Assembly: GCF_002865605.1 (NCBI RefSeq) | Contig: NZ_CP025583.1 | Span: 1,840,501 to 1,904,500 of the forward strand | Direction of reading: 5' to 3' | Source of the DNA: Paracoccus jeotgali | Lineage (GTDB): Bacteria > Pseudomonadota > Alphaproteobacteria > Rhodobacterales > Rhodobacteraceae | Length of the DNA stretch: 64,000 nucleotides | In this document: positions 8,411-17,129 of the stretch, piece by piece | Numbering within the stretch: the first letter of the stretch is position 1 | Layout: the number at the start of each line of letters is the position of its first letter | Program-made: the position numbers and the translations under genes | The notes under the pieces: generated by a model | The model's database searches: none | What the model saw: only the letters and a program-made list of their open reading frames with translations | Told to the model about the DNA's origin: nothing

Positions 8411-9664
8411 ATGGCTGCCTTGCTCCACCGTCTGAACTCTGCCCTTGGGCGCATACTTCCAGAGCGCCGCCTGCATCTGAAGACCGACTCCGCGACCCGT
8501 ATCCTGCATCTCAAGCCGATGACCCAGCTGGGTCTGATGGGCGGGACCGCGATCCTGATGGGATGGACGATCCTGTCGGGCGCGCTGCTGGTTCAGGACC
8601 GGATCGGCGCCAGCGGGACCGGGCATGCCGTGCAGGCGCAGTCGACCTATGAGAGCCGGCTGGCCGCCCTCGCCGATGAGCGGGACGCCCGGGCCGAGGA
8701 AGCCCGCGAGGCGCAGATGCGCTTTGCCGTCGCCCTCGATCAGGTGGCGCGCTATCAGTCCGACCTGCTGAATGTGCAGAAACAGAACCACGAACTGGAA
8801 GCCGGGCTGGATGCGATCCAGCAAAAGCTGGGCAGCGCAGTGTCGGCCCACGCCAACGAGGCCCCGGCGGGAGAGGTCGATCTGGCCCTGAACGCGCTGA
8901 ACGAACAGCTTCGCGCCACCGCCGAGGCCCGCGACGAGGCCACCGCCACCGCCCGTCTGGCGCAGGCAGAGGCCGCACTGGCCCGCGCCGAGCAGGAACA
9001 GGTGATGGCCCGCAATCAAGAGCTTTTCGCCCAGATCGAGGATGCCGCCACCGCCGCCGCCCTGCCCTATCGCGACATGTTCGCGCAGCTGGGCCTGAAC
9101 ACCGATGCGCTGCTGTCGGCGGTCGATGCGGATTACGCCGGCGTCGGCGGGCCGCTGACCCCGGCCACCGTCTCGACCAGCGGCAATGCCGCGATCACCC
9201 AGTCCGAAGCGCGGGCGAAGGAAATCATCGTCAGCCTCGACCAGGTGAACCGCTATCGGATCGCCGCCGACAAGCTGCCGCTCGACATGCCGGTGAAATC
9301 GGCGTTCCGTTATACTTCGGGCTTCGGTCAACGCTGGGGCCGCGCCCATCAGGGCGTCGATCTGGCCGCGCCGGTGGGCACCCCCATCGTCGCGCCGGGT
9401 GAAGGCGTCGTCACCTTCGCCGGCTGGCAGCGCGGCTATGGCAACCTGATCAAGATCGAGCACGCCCTGGGGACCGAGACCCGCTATGGCCATCTCAGCA
9501 AGATCCGGGTCAAGGTCGGCCAGAAGGTATCGCGCGGGGCGCTGATCGGTGATATGGGCAACACCGGACGGTCGACCGGCCCGCATCTTCACTATGAGGT
9601 TCGGGTGAACGGCGCGGCCGTAAACCCTATGAAGTTCATCAAGGCGGCACAGAATGTTTTCTAA
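8411..9664 (+). CDS. M23 family metallopeptidase with DUF5930-type N-terminus
   Basis: This is a probable cell-wall endopeptidase or amidase activator of 417 residues. One transmembrane segment lies near residues 38–60. A long Ala/Glu/Gln-rich coiled coil follows at about 75–215, and a C-terminal LytM/M23 domain from about 295. Zinc ligands are visible in H-Q-G-V-D-L near 313 and in the H-L-H-Y-E motif near 391, with R-Y-G-H-L near 357. The domain is therefore periplasmic and probably catalytically intact. Its stop overlaps the bactofilin start by 11 nt, a pairing also known elsewhere that suggests joint control of cell shape or wall. Confidence 0.88.
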   Translation: MAALLHRLNSALGRILPERRLHLKTDSATRILHLKPMTQLGLMGGTAILMGWTILSGALLVQDRIGASGTGHAVQAQSTYESRLAALADERDARAEEAREAQMRFAVALDQVARYQSDLLNVQKQNHELEAGLDAIQQKLGSAVSAHANEAPAGEVDLALNALNEQLRATAEARDEATATARLAQAEAALARAEQEQVMARNQELFAQIEDAATAAALPYRDMFAQLGLNTDALLSAVDADYAGVGGPLTPATVSTSGNAAITQSEARAKEIIVSLDQVNRYRIAADKLPLDMPVKSAFRYTSGFGQRWGRAHQGVDLAAPVGTPIVAPGEGVVTFAGWQRGYGNLIKIEHALGTETRYGHLSKIRVKVGQKVSRGALIGDMGNTGRSTGPHLHYEVRVNGAAVNPMKFIKAAQNVF

Positions 9665-10157
9665 GTCTCGTGTGACCGAAACCCCAAACCAGCCCAAGAC
9701 CCTGCCCCCCGAATCAGAGCCGATGCGCAGCGACCCGCAGGCAGAACCGTTGGCCGCGTCCACGGCGCCGCGTCCGCGCACCGCGCCGTCGGTCCTGTCC
9801 TCGGACCTGACCATCAAGGGCGATCTTCAGACGGCGGGTGATGTTCAGATCGAAGGCACCATCGAAGGCGACATCCGCGCCCGTCAGCTGACCATCGGCG
9901 AAACCGCCACCGTGCGCGGCGAAGTGCTGGCCGACGAGGTGATCGTCAATGGCCGCGTCATCGGCCGCTTGCGCGGGCTGAAGGTGCGTCTGTCCTCGAC
10001 CGCGCGGGTCGAGGGCGACATCATCCACAAGACCATCGCCATCGAGTCCGGCGCCCATTTCGAAGGCTCGGTGCAGCGTCAGGACGATCCGCTGGCGCAG
10101 GGCAGCACGAAAAAGCTGGCTCCGCCGACCACCGATTTCAGCAAGACCGGCGAATAA
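9654..10157 (+). CDS. Bactofilin (polymer-forming cytoskeletal protein)
   Basis: Bactofilins form nucleotide-free β-helical filaments that place wall enzymes and other proteins. In this 167-residue protein, residues of about 45–140 hold the repetitive DUF583 β-helix: I-K-G-D-L-Q-T-A-G-D-V-Q-I-E-G-T-I-E-G-D-I-R, then V-R-G-E-V-L-A-D-E-V-I-V-N-G. Flexible Pro/Ser-rich tails flank it. The start lies inside the end of the M23 peptidase gene, so translation is coupled. The partner peptidase may be the protein it localises, which is inference from position. A strong terminator follows. Confidence 0.92.
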   Translation: MFSKSRVTETPNQPKTLPPESEPMRSDPQAEPLAASTAPRPRTAPSVLSSDLTIKGDLQTAGDVQIEGTIEGDIRARQLTIGETATVRGEVLADEVIVNGRVIGRLRGLKVRLSSTARVEGDIIHKTIAIESGAHFEGSVQRQDDPLAQGSTKKLAPPTTDFSKTGE

Positions 10158-10189
10158 CGCCGGCAGAACCGAGTTATCGGGACAGTGAG

Positions 10190-10216
10190 CGGGGGCCTTT
10201 CGGGGCCCCCGTTTTC
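10190..10216 (+). terminator. Terminator after the bactofilin gene
   Basis: CGGGGGCC and GGCCCCCG arms with a TTTCGG loop are followed by TTTTCTTT. Confidence 0.88.
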
Positions 10217-10237
10217 TTTGCGTCAGGCTGCCAGCCC

Positions 10238-11038
10238 TCAGTCCTCTGGCATCAGTTGCCGATACATGTGCCAGCTGGCATGGCCCAGCACCGGCAGGGC
10301 GATGAACAGGCCCAGAAACACCGGCAGGATGCCCGCGAACAGCACCACCGCGATGATCGCCGCCCAGACCGCCATCACCGCCGGGTTCAGCAGCACCGCC
10401 CGGACCGAGGCGATGATCGCGCTGATGAAGTCGATCTCTCGTTCCATCAGCAGGGGCAGGCCGACGACGGTAAAGCTGAACAGCACCGCGGCGAAGCCCG
10501 CGCCGATCAGCGTGCCGATGGCGAGCATGGTGATGCCACGCCCCTGCAACAGCACCTCGGGCGAGGAGGTGATGTTGGTCAGCGACGACACGCCCATGAA
10601 CAGCGCGAAGGTCGTATGGGCGACGAAGACCCAGAACATGAACATCAGCAGGATGACCATCGCCATCGAGGGCAGTTGCCGGTCCTTTTGCGCGAACACC
10701 GTGCCCAGCACCTCGCGCCAGATCAGCGGCAGGCCGGTCTCGATCCGGCGGCTGACCTCGTACAGGCCCACGGCGGCGAAAGGCGCGATCAGCGGAAAGC
10801 CCACGATGAAGGGCATCAGCCACCATTCCTGCCCCGAGGCGGCGGCGACGGCGGTCAGCACCAGCCCGCCCGCGACATAAAAGGCCGAGAAGAACAGCCC
10901 ATAGCCCGGCGCGCGCATGAAGTCGCGCCAGCCGGCCCGCAGGCTATCGGCAATCGCGCCCATGGCGATCACCTCGGGTTCGGGGATCTCGTCCGGGCTG
11001 CGGTCGGGCAGGCCAAGATCGGGTCGGGTATTCACCAT
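10238..11038 (-). CDS. DUF2189 family integral membrane protein
   Basis: The 266-residue product has about six hydrophobic segments after a Pro/Glu-rich N-terminus. Examples are G-L-F-F-S-A-F-Y-V-A-G-G-L-V-L and I-V-G-F-P-L-I-A-P-F-A-A-V-G-L-Y-E-V-S-R-R; the latter is typical of DUF2189. The ATG at 11038 has an AGAGG site 5 nt upstream and is preferred to an in-frame GTG two codons earlier. The family is common in alphaproteobacteria and has no defined function. It converges on the bactofilin gene, with its neighbour's terminator between them. Confidence 0.85.
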   Translation of the reverse strand: MVNTRPDLGLPDRSPDEIPEPEVIAMGAIADSLRAGWRDFMRAPGYGLFFSAFYVAGGLVLTAVAAASGQEWWLMPFIVGFPLIAPFAAVGLYEVSRRIETGLPLIWREVLGTVFAQKDRQLPSMAMVILLMFMFWVFVAHTTFALFMGVSSLTNITSSPEVLLQGRGITMLAIGTLIGAGFAAVLFSFTVVGLPLLMEREIDFISAIIASVRAVLLNPAVMAVWAAIIAVVLFAGILPVFLGLFIALPVLGHASWHMYRQLMPED

Positions 11039-11098
11039 GCTCACCTCTGCTATGCGCAGAAAGGCTAGGCCGGCAGCGCCCTTGCGATCAACTGAATT

Positions 11099-11599
11099 TC
11101 AGTCCTGGGCGGGAAAACGGTTCCGCAGCGCATCGTTTACCGCAGGCGTCACGAATTTCGACACATCACCGCCCAGCCGCGCGATTTCCTTGACCAGCTT
11201 GGACGCAATCGCCTGCCGGCGCGCATCGGCCATCAGGAACACGGTCTCGATGGTCGAATCCAGCGCGCGGTTCATGCCGACCATCTGGAATTCATATTCG
11301 TAATCGGCCACCGCCCGCAGCCCGCGCACAATGATGCCCGCGCCGACATCGCGGGCGCAGTCGATCAGCAGGTTGTCGAAGGGATGGACGACGATCTCGC
11401 CGCCGGTCTGCCGGGTCAGGGCGCGGGTCTCGCTTTCGACCATCGCCACCCGTTCCTCGAGCGAAAACAGCGGCCCCTTGTCGCGGTTGATCGCGACGCC
11501 GATGACCAGCCGGTCGACCAGCGCCATCGCCCGCTGGATGATGTCCACATGGCCGAGCGTGATCGGATCGAAGGTGCCGGGATACAGGCCGATGCGCAT
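11099..11599 (-). CDS. coaD: Phosphopantetheine adenylyltransferase
   Basis: CoaD makes dephospho-CoA from 4'-phosphopantetheine and ATP, the fourth step of CoA synthesis. The 166-residue protein is of normal length. It starts M-R-I-G-L-Y-P-G-T-F-D-P-I-T-L-G-H, with the nucleotidyltransferase T/HxGH-type motif, and carries the R-G-L-R-A-V-A-D-Y-E-Y-E segment that forms the substrate pocket. Start 11599 fits the family; open reading frame upstream of it does not. A CBS-domain gene lies upstream on the same strand. Confidence 0.96.
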   Translation of the reverse strand: MRIGLYPGTFDPITLGHVDIIQRAMALVDRLVIGVAINRDKGPLFSLEERVAMVESETRALTRQTGGEIVVHPFDNLLIDCARDVGAGIIVRGLRAVADYEYEFQMVGMNRALDSTIETVFLMADARRQAIASKLVKEIARLGGDVSKFVTPAVNDALRNRFPAQD

Positions 11600-11676
11600 G
11601 GCGGTTCCTTTCGCTGTCACCGCAACCCACCCCAAGCGCGGCGCGGAATCAAGCCCCGATTGCCGCGCGGGCGCGT

Positions 11677-12117
11677 TCAGCTGCCCATTATCATCCCGGT
11701 CAGCGCCTCTTTTTCCGCGCTGAGTTCCTTGAGCCGGGCCGACACCGCGTCCCCGATCGACACCAGCCCCAGCATGTGGCCCTCGGCATCGACGACCGGC
11801 AGGTGACGGAAACGCCCCTCGGTCATGCGTTCCAGCACCGTCATGGCGTCGTCGCCGGTGACGCAGGTGGCGACCTTGCGGGTCATCAACGCGCTGATCG
11901 GCTGCGCCAGCGCATCCGTCCCCTGCTTGCCCAGTTCGCGCACAATGTCTCGTTCCGACAGGATGCCTTCGGGCGTGCGGCCGTCGCTGCTGACCACCAG
12001 GGCGCCGATGCGTTTCTCGGCCAGCAACCTCGCGGCATCGGCAACCCGCTGTTCGGGTTTGATCGTGACGACCGAATTGCCGGCGTCCTTCATGGAAAGA
12101 ATCTGCCTGACCAGCAT
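11677..12117 (-). CDS. CBS-domain protein
   Basis: This 146-residue soluble protein consists almost wholly of two CBS motifs, about residues 8–65 and 75–135. These typically bind adenosine nucleotides or S-adenosylmethionine as a pair. The first contains A-D-A-A-R-L-L-A-E-K-R-I-G-A-L-V-V, followed by G-I-L-S-E-R-D-I-V-R. The second contains H-L-P-V-V-D-A-E-G-H-M-L-G-L-V-S-I-G-D. GGAGGG stands 4 nt before ATG 12117, which sets the start. No effector domain is attached, so it probably works as a stand-alone energy or ligand sensor. Confidence 0.9.
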   Translation of the reverse strand: MLVRQILSMKDAGNSVVTIKPEQRVADAARLLAEKRIGALVVSSDGRTPEGILSERDIVRELGKQGTDALAQPISALMTRKVATCVTGDDAMTVLERMTEGRFRHLPVVDAEGHMLGLVSIGDAVSARLKELSAEKEALTGMIMGS

Positions 12118-12167
12118 GGTGCCCTCCGAGGTTGTGTGGGACCAGTCTGCCGCATGGCGGGGGAAGG

Positions 12168-13085
12168 TCAAGCCTTGGCAATGGTCGGGGCGGCAGTTTC
12201 CAGCCGCGCGACCTCGGCCCGCAGCCGGTGGGCCAGATCGTCCGCCAGCCGGTTCAGGCGTTCGGACCGGCGATCATCGGCGTGGCGGATCAACCAGAAG
12301 CTGCGGGTCAGGCTGAACTCATCGGTCAGCACCCGGCCCACATCGGGGGTGAAGGGCAGCGCGAAGTCATGCACGATCCCAATCCCCGCCCGCCCCCGGA
12401 TCGCCTGCATCTGGACCGAGACCGAGTTCGAGGTCAGCCGCGCCCCACCTGCCCCGCTGCCCTTCAGCAGCGGCGCGAGATAGTCGAGTTCCGGGTCAAA
12501 GATCATGTCGGGAATATAGCCGATCAGTTGGTGCCGGCGCAGATCGGCCAGCGACTCCAGCGGCGGCGCGTCTGCCAGATAGTCGCCATGGGCGGCAAGG
12601 TGCAGGTGATAGTCGCACAGCCTTTGCACCACCAGCCGCCCGCTTTGCGGCGGGCTGACGGCGACGGCGAAATCGGCCTCGCGCTTCGACAGGTTGAAGA
12701 CGCGCGGCAGGGCGACGATCTGGATCTCCAGCCCGGCATGGGCGTCGCACATCGCCGCCGCGACCTGCGGCAGCAGATAGTTTGCACAGCCGTCCGGCGC
12801 GCCGATCCGCAGCTGCCCCGACAGATCGCCGGGATGGCCAAGCGCGTCGGCGGCGCCGGACAGCGCGCGCTCGGCCGCTTCGGCATGGGGGATCAGACGT
12901 GTGCCCTCGGGCGTGGGCGCATAGCCCTGCGGCGATTTGACGAACAGCACCCGGCCAAGCGCCGTTTCCAGCCGCGCGATCCGCCGCCCCACGGTCGAGG
13001 CGTCCAGCCCCAGCCGCTTGCCCGCCCGCGACAGGCTGTCATCGCGCGCCACCGCCAGAAACACCCGCAGATCGTCCCAGTCCAT
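12168..13085 (-). CDS. LysR family regulator, divergent from mmsA
   Basis: The 305-residue protein begins M-D-W-D-D-L-R-V-F-L-A-V-A with a winged helix-turn-helix over residues 1–60 (S-L-S-R-A-G-K-R-L-G-L-D-A-S-T-V-G-R-R-I). An effector-binding domain of the LysR substrate type follows. It is transcribed away from mmsA across 107 bp that include a perfect TTTGCG-ATTA-CGCAAA palindrome 10 bp from its start codon. It is a good candidate regulator of the valine/isobutyrate genes, replacing the AraC-type MmsR known in Pseudomonas. This role is inferred from position only. Confidence 0.88.
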   Translation of the reverse strand: MDWDDLRVFLAVARDDSLSRAGKRLGLDASTVGRRIARLETALGRVLFVKSPQGYAPTPEGTRLIPHAEAAERALSGAADALGHPGDLSGQLRIGAPDGCANYLLPQVAAAMCDAHAGLEIQIVALPRVFNLSKREADFAVAVSPPQSGRLVVQRLCDYHLHLAAHGDYLADAPPLESLADLRRHQLIGYIPDMIFDPELDYLAPLLKGSGAGGARLTSNSVSVQMQAIRGRAGIGIVHDFALPFTPDVGRVLTDEFSLTRSFWLIRHADDRRSERLNRLADDLAHRLRAEVARLETAAPTIAKA

Positions 13086-13094
13086 CCCGGCCCC

Positions 13095-13110
13095 TTTGCG
13101 ATTACGCAAA
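13095..13110. promoter_or_regulatory. Palindromic candidate operator in the lysR–mmsA intergenic region
   Basis: TTTGCG-ATTA-CGCAAA is a perfect 6-bp inverted repeat with a 4-bp centre, in the divergent promoter region. It sits close to the LysR start, as an autoregulatory site would. A related half-site TTTTCGCAAG lies at 13143–13152 towards mmsA. Confidence 0.45.
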
Positions 13111-13192
13111 ACGCTTTTGCTGCATTCTCGCTTCCCTGCCGCATTTTCGCAAGATAGGTTGTCCGGGAAACAAGCATATTGGGAGTCACGCC

Positions 13193-14692
13193 ATGAAAGA
13201 GATCGGCCACTGGATCGACGGCAAGAATGTCGCGGGCACATCGGGACGCTTTGCCGATGTGTATAACCCGGCCACGGGCGAAGTGCAGGCGCGCGTCGCG
13301 CTGGCATCCGAGGCAGAGATCACCGCCGCCATCGACAGCGCCGCCGAGGCGCAGGTCGCTTGGGGTGCCACCAACCCGCAGCGCCGGGCGCGGGTGATGA
13401 TGGAAATGGTCCGCCTGCTGAACCGCGACATGGACAAGCTGGCCGAGGTTCTGTCCGCCGAACACGGCAAGACCTTCCCCGACGCCAAGGGCGATGTGCA
13501 GCGCGGGCTGGAAGTGATCGAGTTCTGCGTCGGCGCCCCGCATCTGCTGAAGGGCGAATTCACCGACGGCGCCGGCCCCGGCATCGACATGTACAGCATG
13601 CGCCAGCCCTTGGGCGTCGTCGCCGCGATCACGCCGTTCAACTTTCCGGCCATGATCCCGCTGTGGAAGATGGGCCCTGCCCTTGCCGCCGGCAACGCGA
13701 TGATCCTCAAGCCGTCGGAACGCGACCCCAGCGTGCCGCTGATGCTGGCCGCGCTGTGGCAAGAGGCCGGGCTGCCCGACGGCGTGCTGCAGGTCATCAA
13801 TGGCGACAAGGCCGCCGTCGATGCGCTGCTGCAAAGCGAGACGATCCAGGCCGTGGGCTTTGTCGGCTCGACCCCGATCGCGCAGTATATCTATGAAGAG
13901 GCCGCCCGGACCGGCAAGCGCGCCCAGTGCTTCGGCGGGGCCAAGAACCACATGATCATCATGCCCGACGCCGATCTGGATCAGGCGGCGGACGCGCTTG
14001 TCGGGGCCGGTTACGGCGCGGCGGGCGAACGCTGCATGGCGATCTCGGTCGCGGTGCCGGTGGGCGAGGAAACCGCCGACAAGCTGATCGAAAAGCTGGT
14101 GCCGCGCATCGAAAAGCTGAAGGTCGGCCCCTATACCGCCGGCGACGATGTCGATTACGGCCCGGTCATCACCAAGGCCGCCAAGGAAAACATCCTGCGT
14201 CTGGTCCAGACCGGCATCGATCAGGGTGCGGAACTGGTGGTCGATGGCCGCGATTTCAGCCTGCAGGGATACGAGGACGGCTTCTTCGTCGGCCCGCATC
14301 TGTTCGACCGGGTGACGCCGGACATGGACATCTACAAGACCGAGATCTTCGGCCCGGTCCTGTCCACCGTCCGCGTCGACACCTATGAAGAGGCGCTGAA
14401 GCTGGCGATGGACCATGAATACGGCAACGGCACCGCGCTTTACACCCGCGACGGCGACACGGCCCGCAACTTTGCCAGCCGCGTCAATGTCGGCATGATC
14501 GGCATCAACCTCCCGATCCCGGTTCCGCTGGCCTATCACACCTTTGGCGGCTGGAAGAAATCGGGCTTCGGCGATTTGAACCAGCACGGGCCGGATGCGT
14601 TCCGCTTTTACACGCGGACCAAGACCGTGACCGCCCGCTGGCCCTCGGGCATCCGCGAGGGTGGTGAGTTCAACTTCAAGGCCATGGACTAG
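13193..14692 (+). CDS. mmsA: Methylmalonate-semialdehyde dehydrogenase (CoA-acylating)
   Basis: MmsA converts methylmalonate semialdehyde with CoA and NAD+ into propionyl-CoA and CO2, the last step of valine degradation. The 499-residue protein is an aldehyde dehydrogenase with the MmsA-specific active-site G-E-R-C-M-A-I-S, Cys near residue 281. Other ALDH landmarks are P-L-G-V-V-A-A-I-T-P-F-N-F-P and E-I-F-G-P-V. The family acts on CoA, as the C-M-A-I-S context indicates. It is the first gene after the divergent LysR gene and starts the catabolic run to 19023. Confidence 0.96.
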   Translation: MKEIGHWIDGKNVAGTSGRFADVYNPATGEVQARVALASEAEITAAIDSAAEAQVAWGATNPQRRARVMMEMVRLLNRDMDKLAEVLSAEHGKTFPDAKGDVQRGLEVIEFCVGAPHLLKGEFTDGAGPGIDMYSMRQPLGVVAAITPFNFPAMIPLWKMGPALAAGNAMILKPSERDPSVPLMLAALWQEAGLPDGVLQVINGDKAAVDALLQSETIQAVGFVGSTPIAQYIYEEAARTGKRAQCFGGAKNHMIIMPDADLDQAADALVGAGYGAAGERCMAISVAVPVGEETADKLIEKLVPRIEKLKVGPYTAGDDVDYGPVITKAAKENILRLVQTGIDQGAELVVDGRDFSLQGYEDGFFVGPHLFDRVTPDMDIYKTEIFGPVLSTVRVDTYEEALKLAMDHEYGNGTALYTRDGDTARNFASRVNVGMIGINLPIPVPLAYHTFGGWKKSGFGDLNQHGPDAFRFYTRTKTVTARWPSGIREGGEFNFKAMD

Positions 14693-14699
14693 GCCCAAC

Positions 14700-14725
14700 G
14701 CGCCTGCCGCCCCCGCGGCAGGCGC
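14700..14725. terminator. Perfect 11-bp hairpin after mmsA
   Basis: GCGCCTGCCGC and GCGGCAGGCGC arms flank a CCCC loop, with no T run after it. In this position it may slow or partly stop transcription, or protect the mmsA end of the mRNA, rather than terminate fully. Confidence 0.55.
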
Positions 14726-14760
14726 AACCCGGTCCGGGCCGCACGCGCAAGGAGCAGGAC

Positions 14761-15903
14761 GTGACCGAAGCCCCCGCCTTCAGCCTTGGGATCGAGGAAG
14801 AATATCTTCTGGTGGACCCCGACACCGGCAATCTGCGCCCCGCCCCGCAAGGGCTGCTGGACGACTGCCGCAGCGTGCTGGGCGACCGGGTGACGCCGGA
14901 ATATCTGCAAAGCCAGATCGAGGTCGGCACCAGCGTCTGCACCAACATCGCCCAGGCCCGGACCGAGCTGACCGAGCTGCGTCAGGTGGTCGCGGACAAG
15001 GCGCGCGCGCTTGGGGTGACCCCGATCTCGGCCTCGTGCCACCCCTTTGCCGACTGGCGCAGCCAGCACCACACCAGCAAGGAACGCTACGACCAGCAGC
15101 GCGAGGACATGGCCGCAGTCGCCCGCCGCATGGTGGTCTGCGGGATGCATGTCCATATCGGGATCGAGGACCGCGAGCAGCGCATCGACCTGATGAACCA
15201 GTTCACCTATTTCCTGCCGCATCTGCTGGCGCTCTCGGCCTCGAGCCCGTTCTGGCGCGGCGAGGACACCGGCCTTGCCAGCTATCGGCTGACAGTCTTC
15301 GGCAACATGCCCCGCACCGGCTTTCCGCCCCGCTTCGACAGTTTCGACGATTTCGAACGGAACGTGGCGCGGCTGCAGCAGCTCGACCTTCTGGAAGACG
15401 CCAGCAAGATCTGGTGGGATCTGCGCCCCTCGGCTCATTTCCCCACCATCGAGACGCGGATCTGCGACGCCAGCCCCCGGCTGGAACAGACCCTGACGCT
15501 GGCGGCGTTGTGCCAGTCCACGCTGCGGATGCTGTGGCGGCTGGGACGGCAGAACCAGCAATGGCGGCTGTATGACAACTTCCTGCTGGGCGAGAACCGC
15601 TGGCGCGCGATCCGGCATGGCGTGACCGGCGGGCTGATCGACTTTGCCCAAGGCACCATCCGCCCGATGCCGGAACTGCTGGACGAGTGGATCGAGCTGA
15701 TCGCCGAGGATGCCGACGCGCTTGGCTGTCTGGCCGAGATCACCGCCGCGCGGTCGATGCTGGATCAGGGCAACGCCGCCGAGGCGCAGCGCGCCACCGA
15801 TGCCCGCGCCCGCGCCAAGGGGCAGGACAATCATCAGGCGCTGCGGACGGTGGTGGCCGAACTCGCCGCCGCCTTCGATCCCGACCCGGCAGAGGCGGGC
15901 TGA
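14761..15903 (+). CDS. Carboxylate–amine ligase, GCS2/YbdK family
   Basis: This 380-residue protein belongs to the glutamate–cysteine ligase type 2 family, whose members join a carboxylate to an amine using ATP. The family opening G-I-E-E-E-Y-L-L-V-D is at residues 10–19. Q-S-Q-I-E-V-G-T, G-M-H-V-H-I-G and S-A-H-F-P-T-I-E-T-R-I-C-D-A follow, all typical of YbdK-like enzymes. Start is GTG 14761 with AAGGAG upstream. YbdK itself has only weak glutamate–cysteine ligase activity, so the true substrate is unknown. It lies between mmsA and the isobutyryl-CoA dehydrogenase gene, an unexpected neighbour for valine catabolism. Confidence 0.88.
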   Translation: MTEAPAFSLGIEEEYLLVDPDTGNLRPAPQGLLDDCRSVLGDRVTPEYLQSQIEVGTSVCTNIAQARTELTELRQVVADKARALGVTPISASCHPFADWRSQHHTSKERYDQQREDMAAVARRMVVCGMHVHIGIEDREQRIDLMNQFTYFLPHLLALSASSPFWRGEDTGLASYRLTVFGNMPRTGFPPRFDSFDDFERNVARLQQLDLLEDASKIWWDLRPSAHFPTIETRICDASPRLEQTLTLAALCQSTLRMLWRLGRQNQQWRLYDNFLLGENRWRAIRHGVTGGLIDFAQGTIRPMPELLDEWIELIAEDADALGCLAEITAARSMLDQGNAAEAQRATDARARAKGQDNHQALRTVVAELAAAFDPDPAEAG

Positions 15904-15980
15904 AACACTCTGGAAAGATTTGTCGATTACACCATCACGCGACCACCGGAAAAACGGCAGCAACAGCGACGAGGAACGAC

Positions 15981-17129
15981 ATGGATTTCGCCCTCAGCGA
16001 GGAACAACTGGCGATCTTTGACATGGCCCGCGATTTCGGCGCCACGCATATCGCCCCCCATGCCGACGCGTGGGAGCAAGAGGGGACGATCCCCCGCGCG
16101 CTGTGGCCCAAGGTGGCCGAACTGGGTCTGGGCGGCATCTTCGTGGACGAGGATTACGGCGGCTCGGGCCTGTCGAGGCTGGACGGGACGCTGGTCTTCG
16201 AGGCGCTGGCCATGTCCTGCCCCTCGGTCGCGAGCTTTCTGTCGATCCACAACATGTGCGGCGGCATGATCCAGAAATTCGGTTCTGACGCGACGAAGGA
16301 ACGCTTCCTGCCCGGCCTGTGCCGGATGGATCAGGTCTGGTCCTATTGCCTGACCGAACCGGGATCGGGCTCGGACGCCGCCGCGCTGCGCACCCGCGCC
16401 GTCCGCCGCGACGATGATTACGTGCTGAACGGCACCAAGGCCTTCATCTCGGGCGGCGGCTATTCGGATTGCTACCTGACCATGGTCCGCACCGGGCAGG
16501 ACGGCCCCAAGGGCATCTCGGCGCTGGTGGTGCAGGACGCCACGCCGGGCCTCAGCTTTGGCGCGAACGAGCGCAAGATGGGCTGGCGCGCGCAGCCGAC
16601 GGCGCAGGTCCAGTTCGACGATTGCGCCGTGCCGGCCGAGAACCTGATCGGCGACGAGGGGCGCGGCTTTGCCTATGCCATGGCGGGTCTGGATGGCGGG
16701 CGGCTGAACATCGCGGCCGCAGCCTTGGGCGGCGCGCAGGCGGCGCTGGACAAGACGCTTGGCTACATGTCCGAACGCCGCGCCTTCGGGCAGACGCTCG
16801 ATCAGTTCCAGGCGCTGCAGTTCAAGCTGGCCGAGCTGGAAACCGCGCTGCAATCCTCGCGCATCCTGCTGCGGCAGGCGGCGTGGAAGCTGGATCAGCG
16901 CGCGCCCGACGCGACCAAGTTCTGCGCCATGGCCAAGCTGCACGTCACCGACCGCGCCTTCGAGGTCGCGAACGCTTGCCTGCAACTGCATGGCGGGTAT
17001 GGATATCTGGCCGATTACGGGATCGAGAAGATCGTGCGCGACCTGCGCGTGCATCAGATCCTGGAAGGGACGAATGAAATCATGCGGCTGATCATCAGCC
17101 GCGCACTGCTGACGGAGCATGCACGATGA
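15981..17129 (+). CDS. Acyl-CoA dehydrogenase, probably isobutyryl-CoA dehydrogenase
   Basis: This FAD enzyme would oxidise isobutyryl-CoA to methacrylyl-CoA and pass electrons to ETF, whose genes are at 36–38 kb. The 382-residue protein starts M-D-F-A-L-S-E-E-Q-L. It has W-S-Y-C-L-T-E-P-G-S-G-S-D, G-G-R-L-N-I-A-A-A-A-L-G-G-A-Q, and the C-terminal L-E-G-T-N-E-I-M-R stretch whose first Glu (near 362) is the catalytic base position. Substrate choice comes from the valine-pathway neighbours. Its end overlaps the next gene by 4 nt. Confidence 0.9.
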   Translation: MDFALSEEQLAIFDMARDFGATHIAPHADAWEQEGTIPRALWPKVAELGLGGIFVDEDYGGSGLSRLDGTLVFEALAMSCPSVASFLSIHNMCGGMIQKFGSDATKERFLPGLCRMDQVWSYCLTEPGSGSDAAALRTRAVRRDDDYVLNGTKAFISGGGYSDCYLTMVRTGQDGPKGISALVVQDATPGLSFGANERKMGWRAQPTAQVQFDDCAVPAENLIGDEGRGFAYAMAGLDGGRLNIAAAALGGAQAALDKTLGYMSERRAFGQTLDQFQALQFKLAELETALQSSRILLRQAAWKLDQRAPDATKFCAMAKLHVTDRAFEVANACLQLHGGYGYLADYGIEKIVRDLRVHQILEGTNEIMRLIISRALLTEHAR

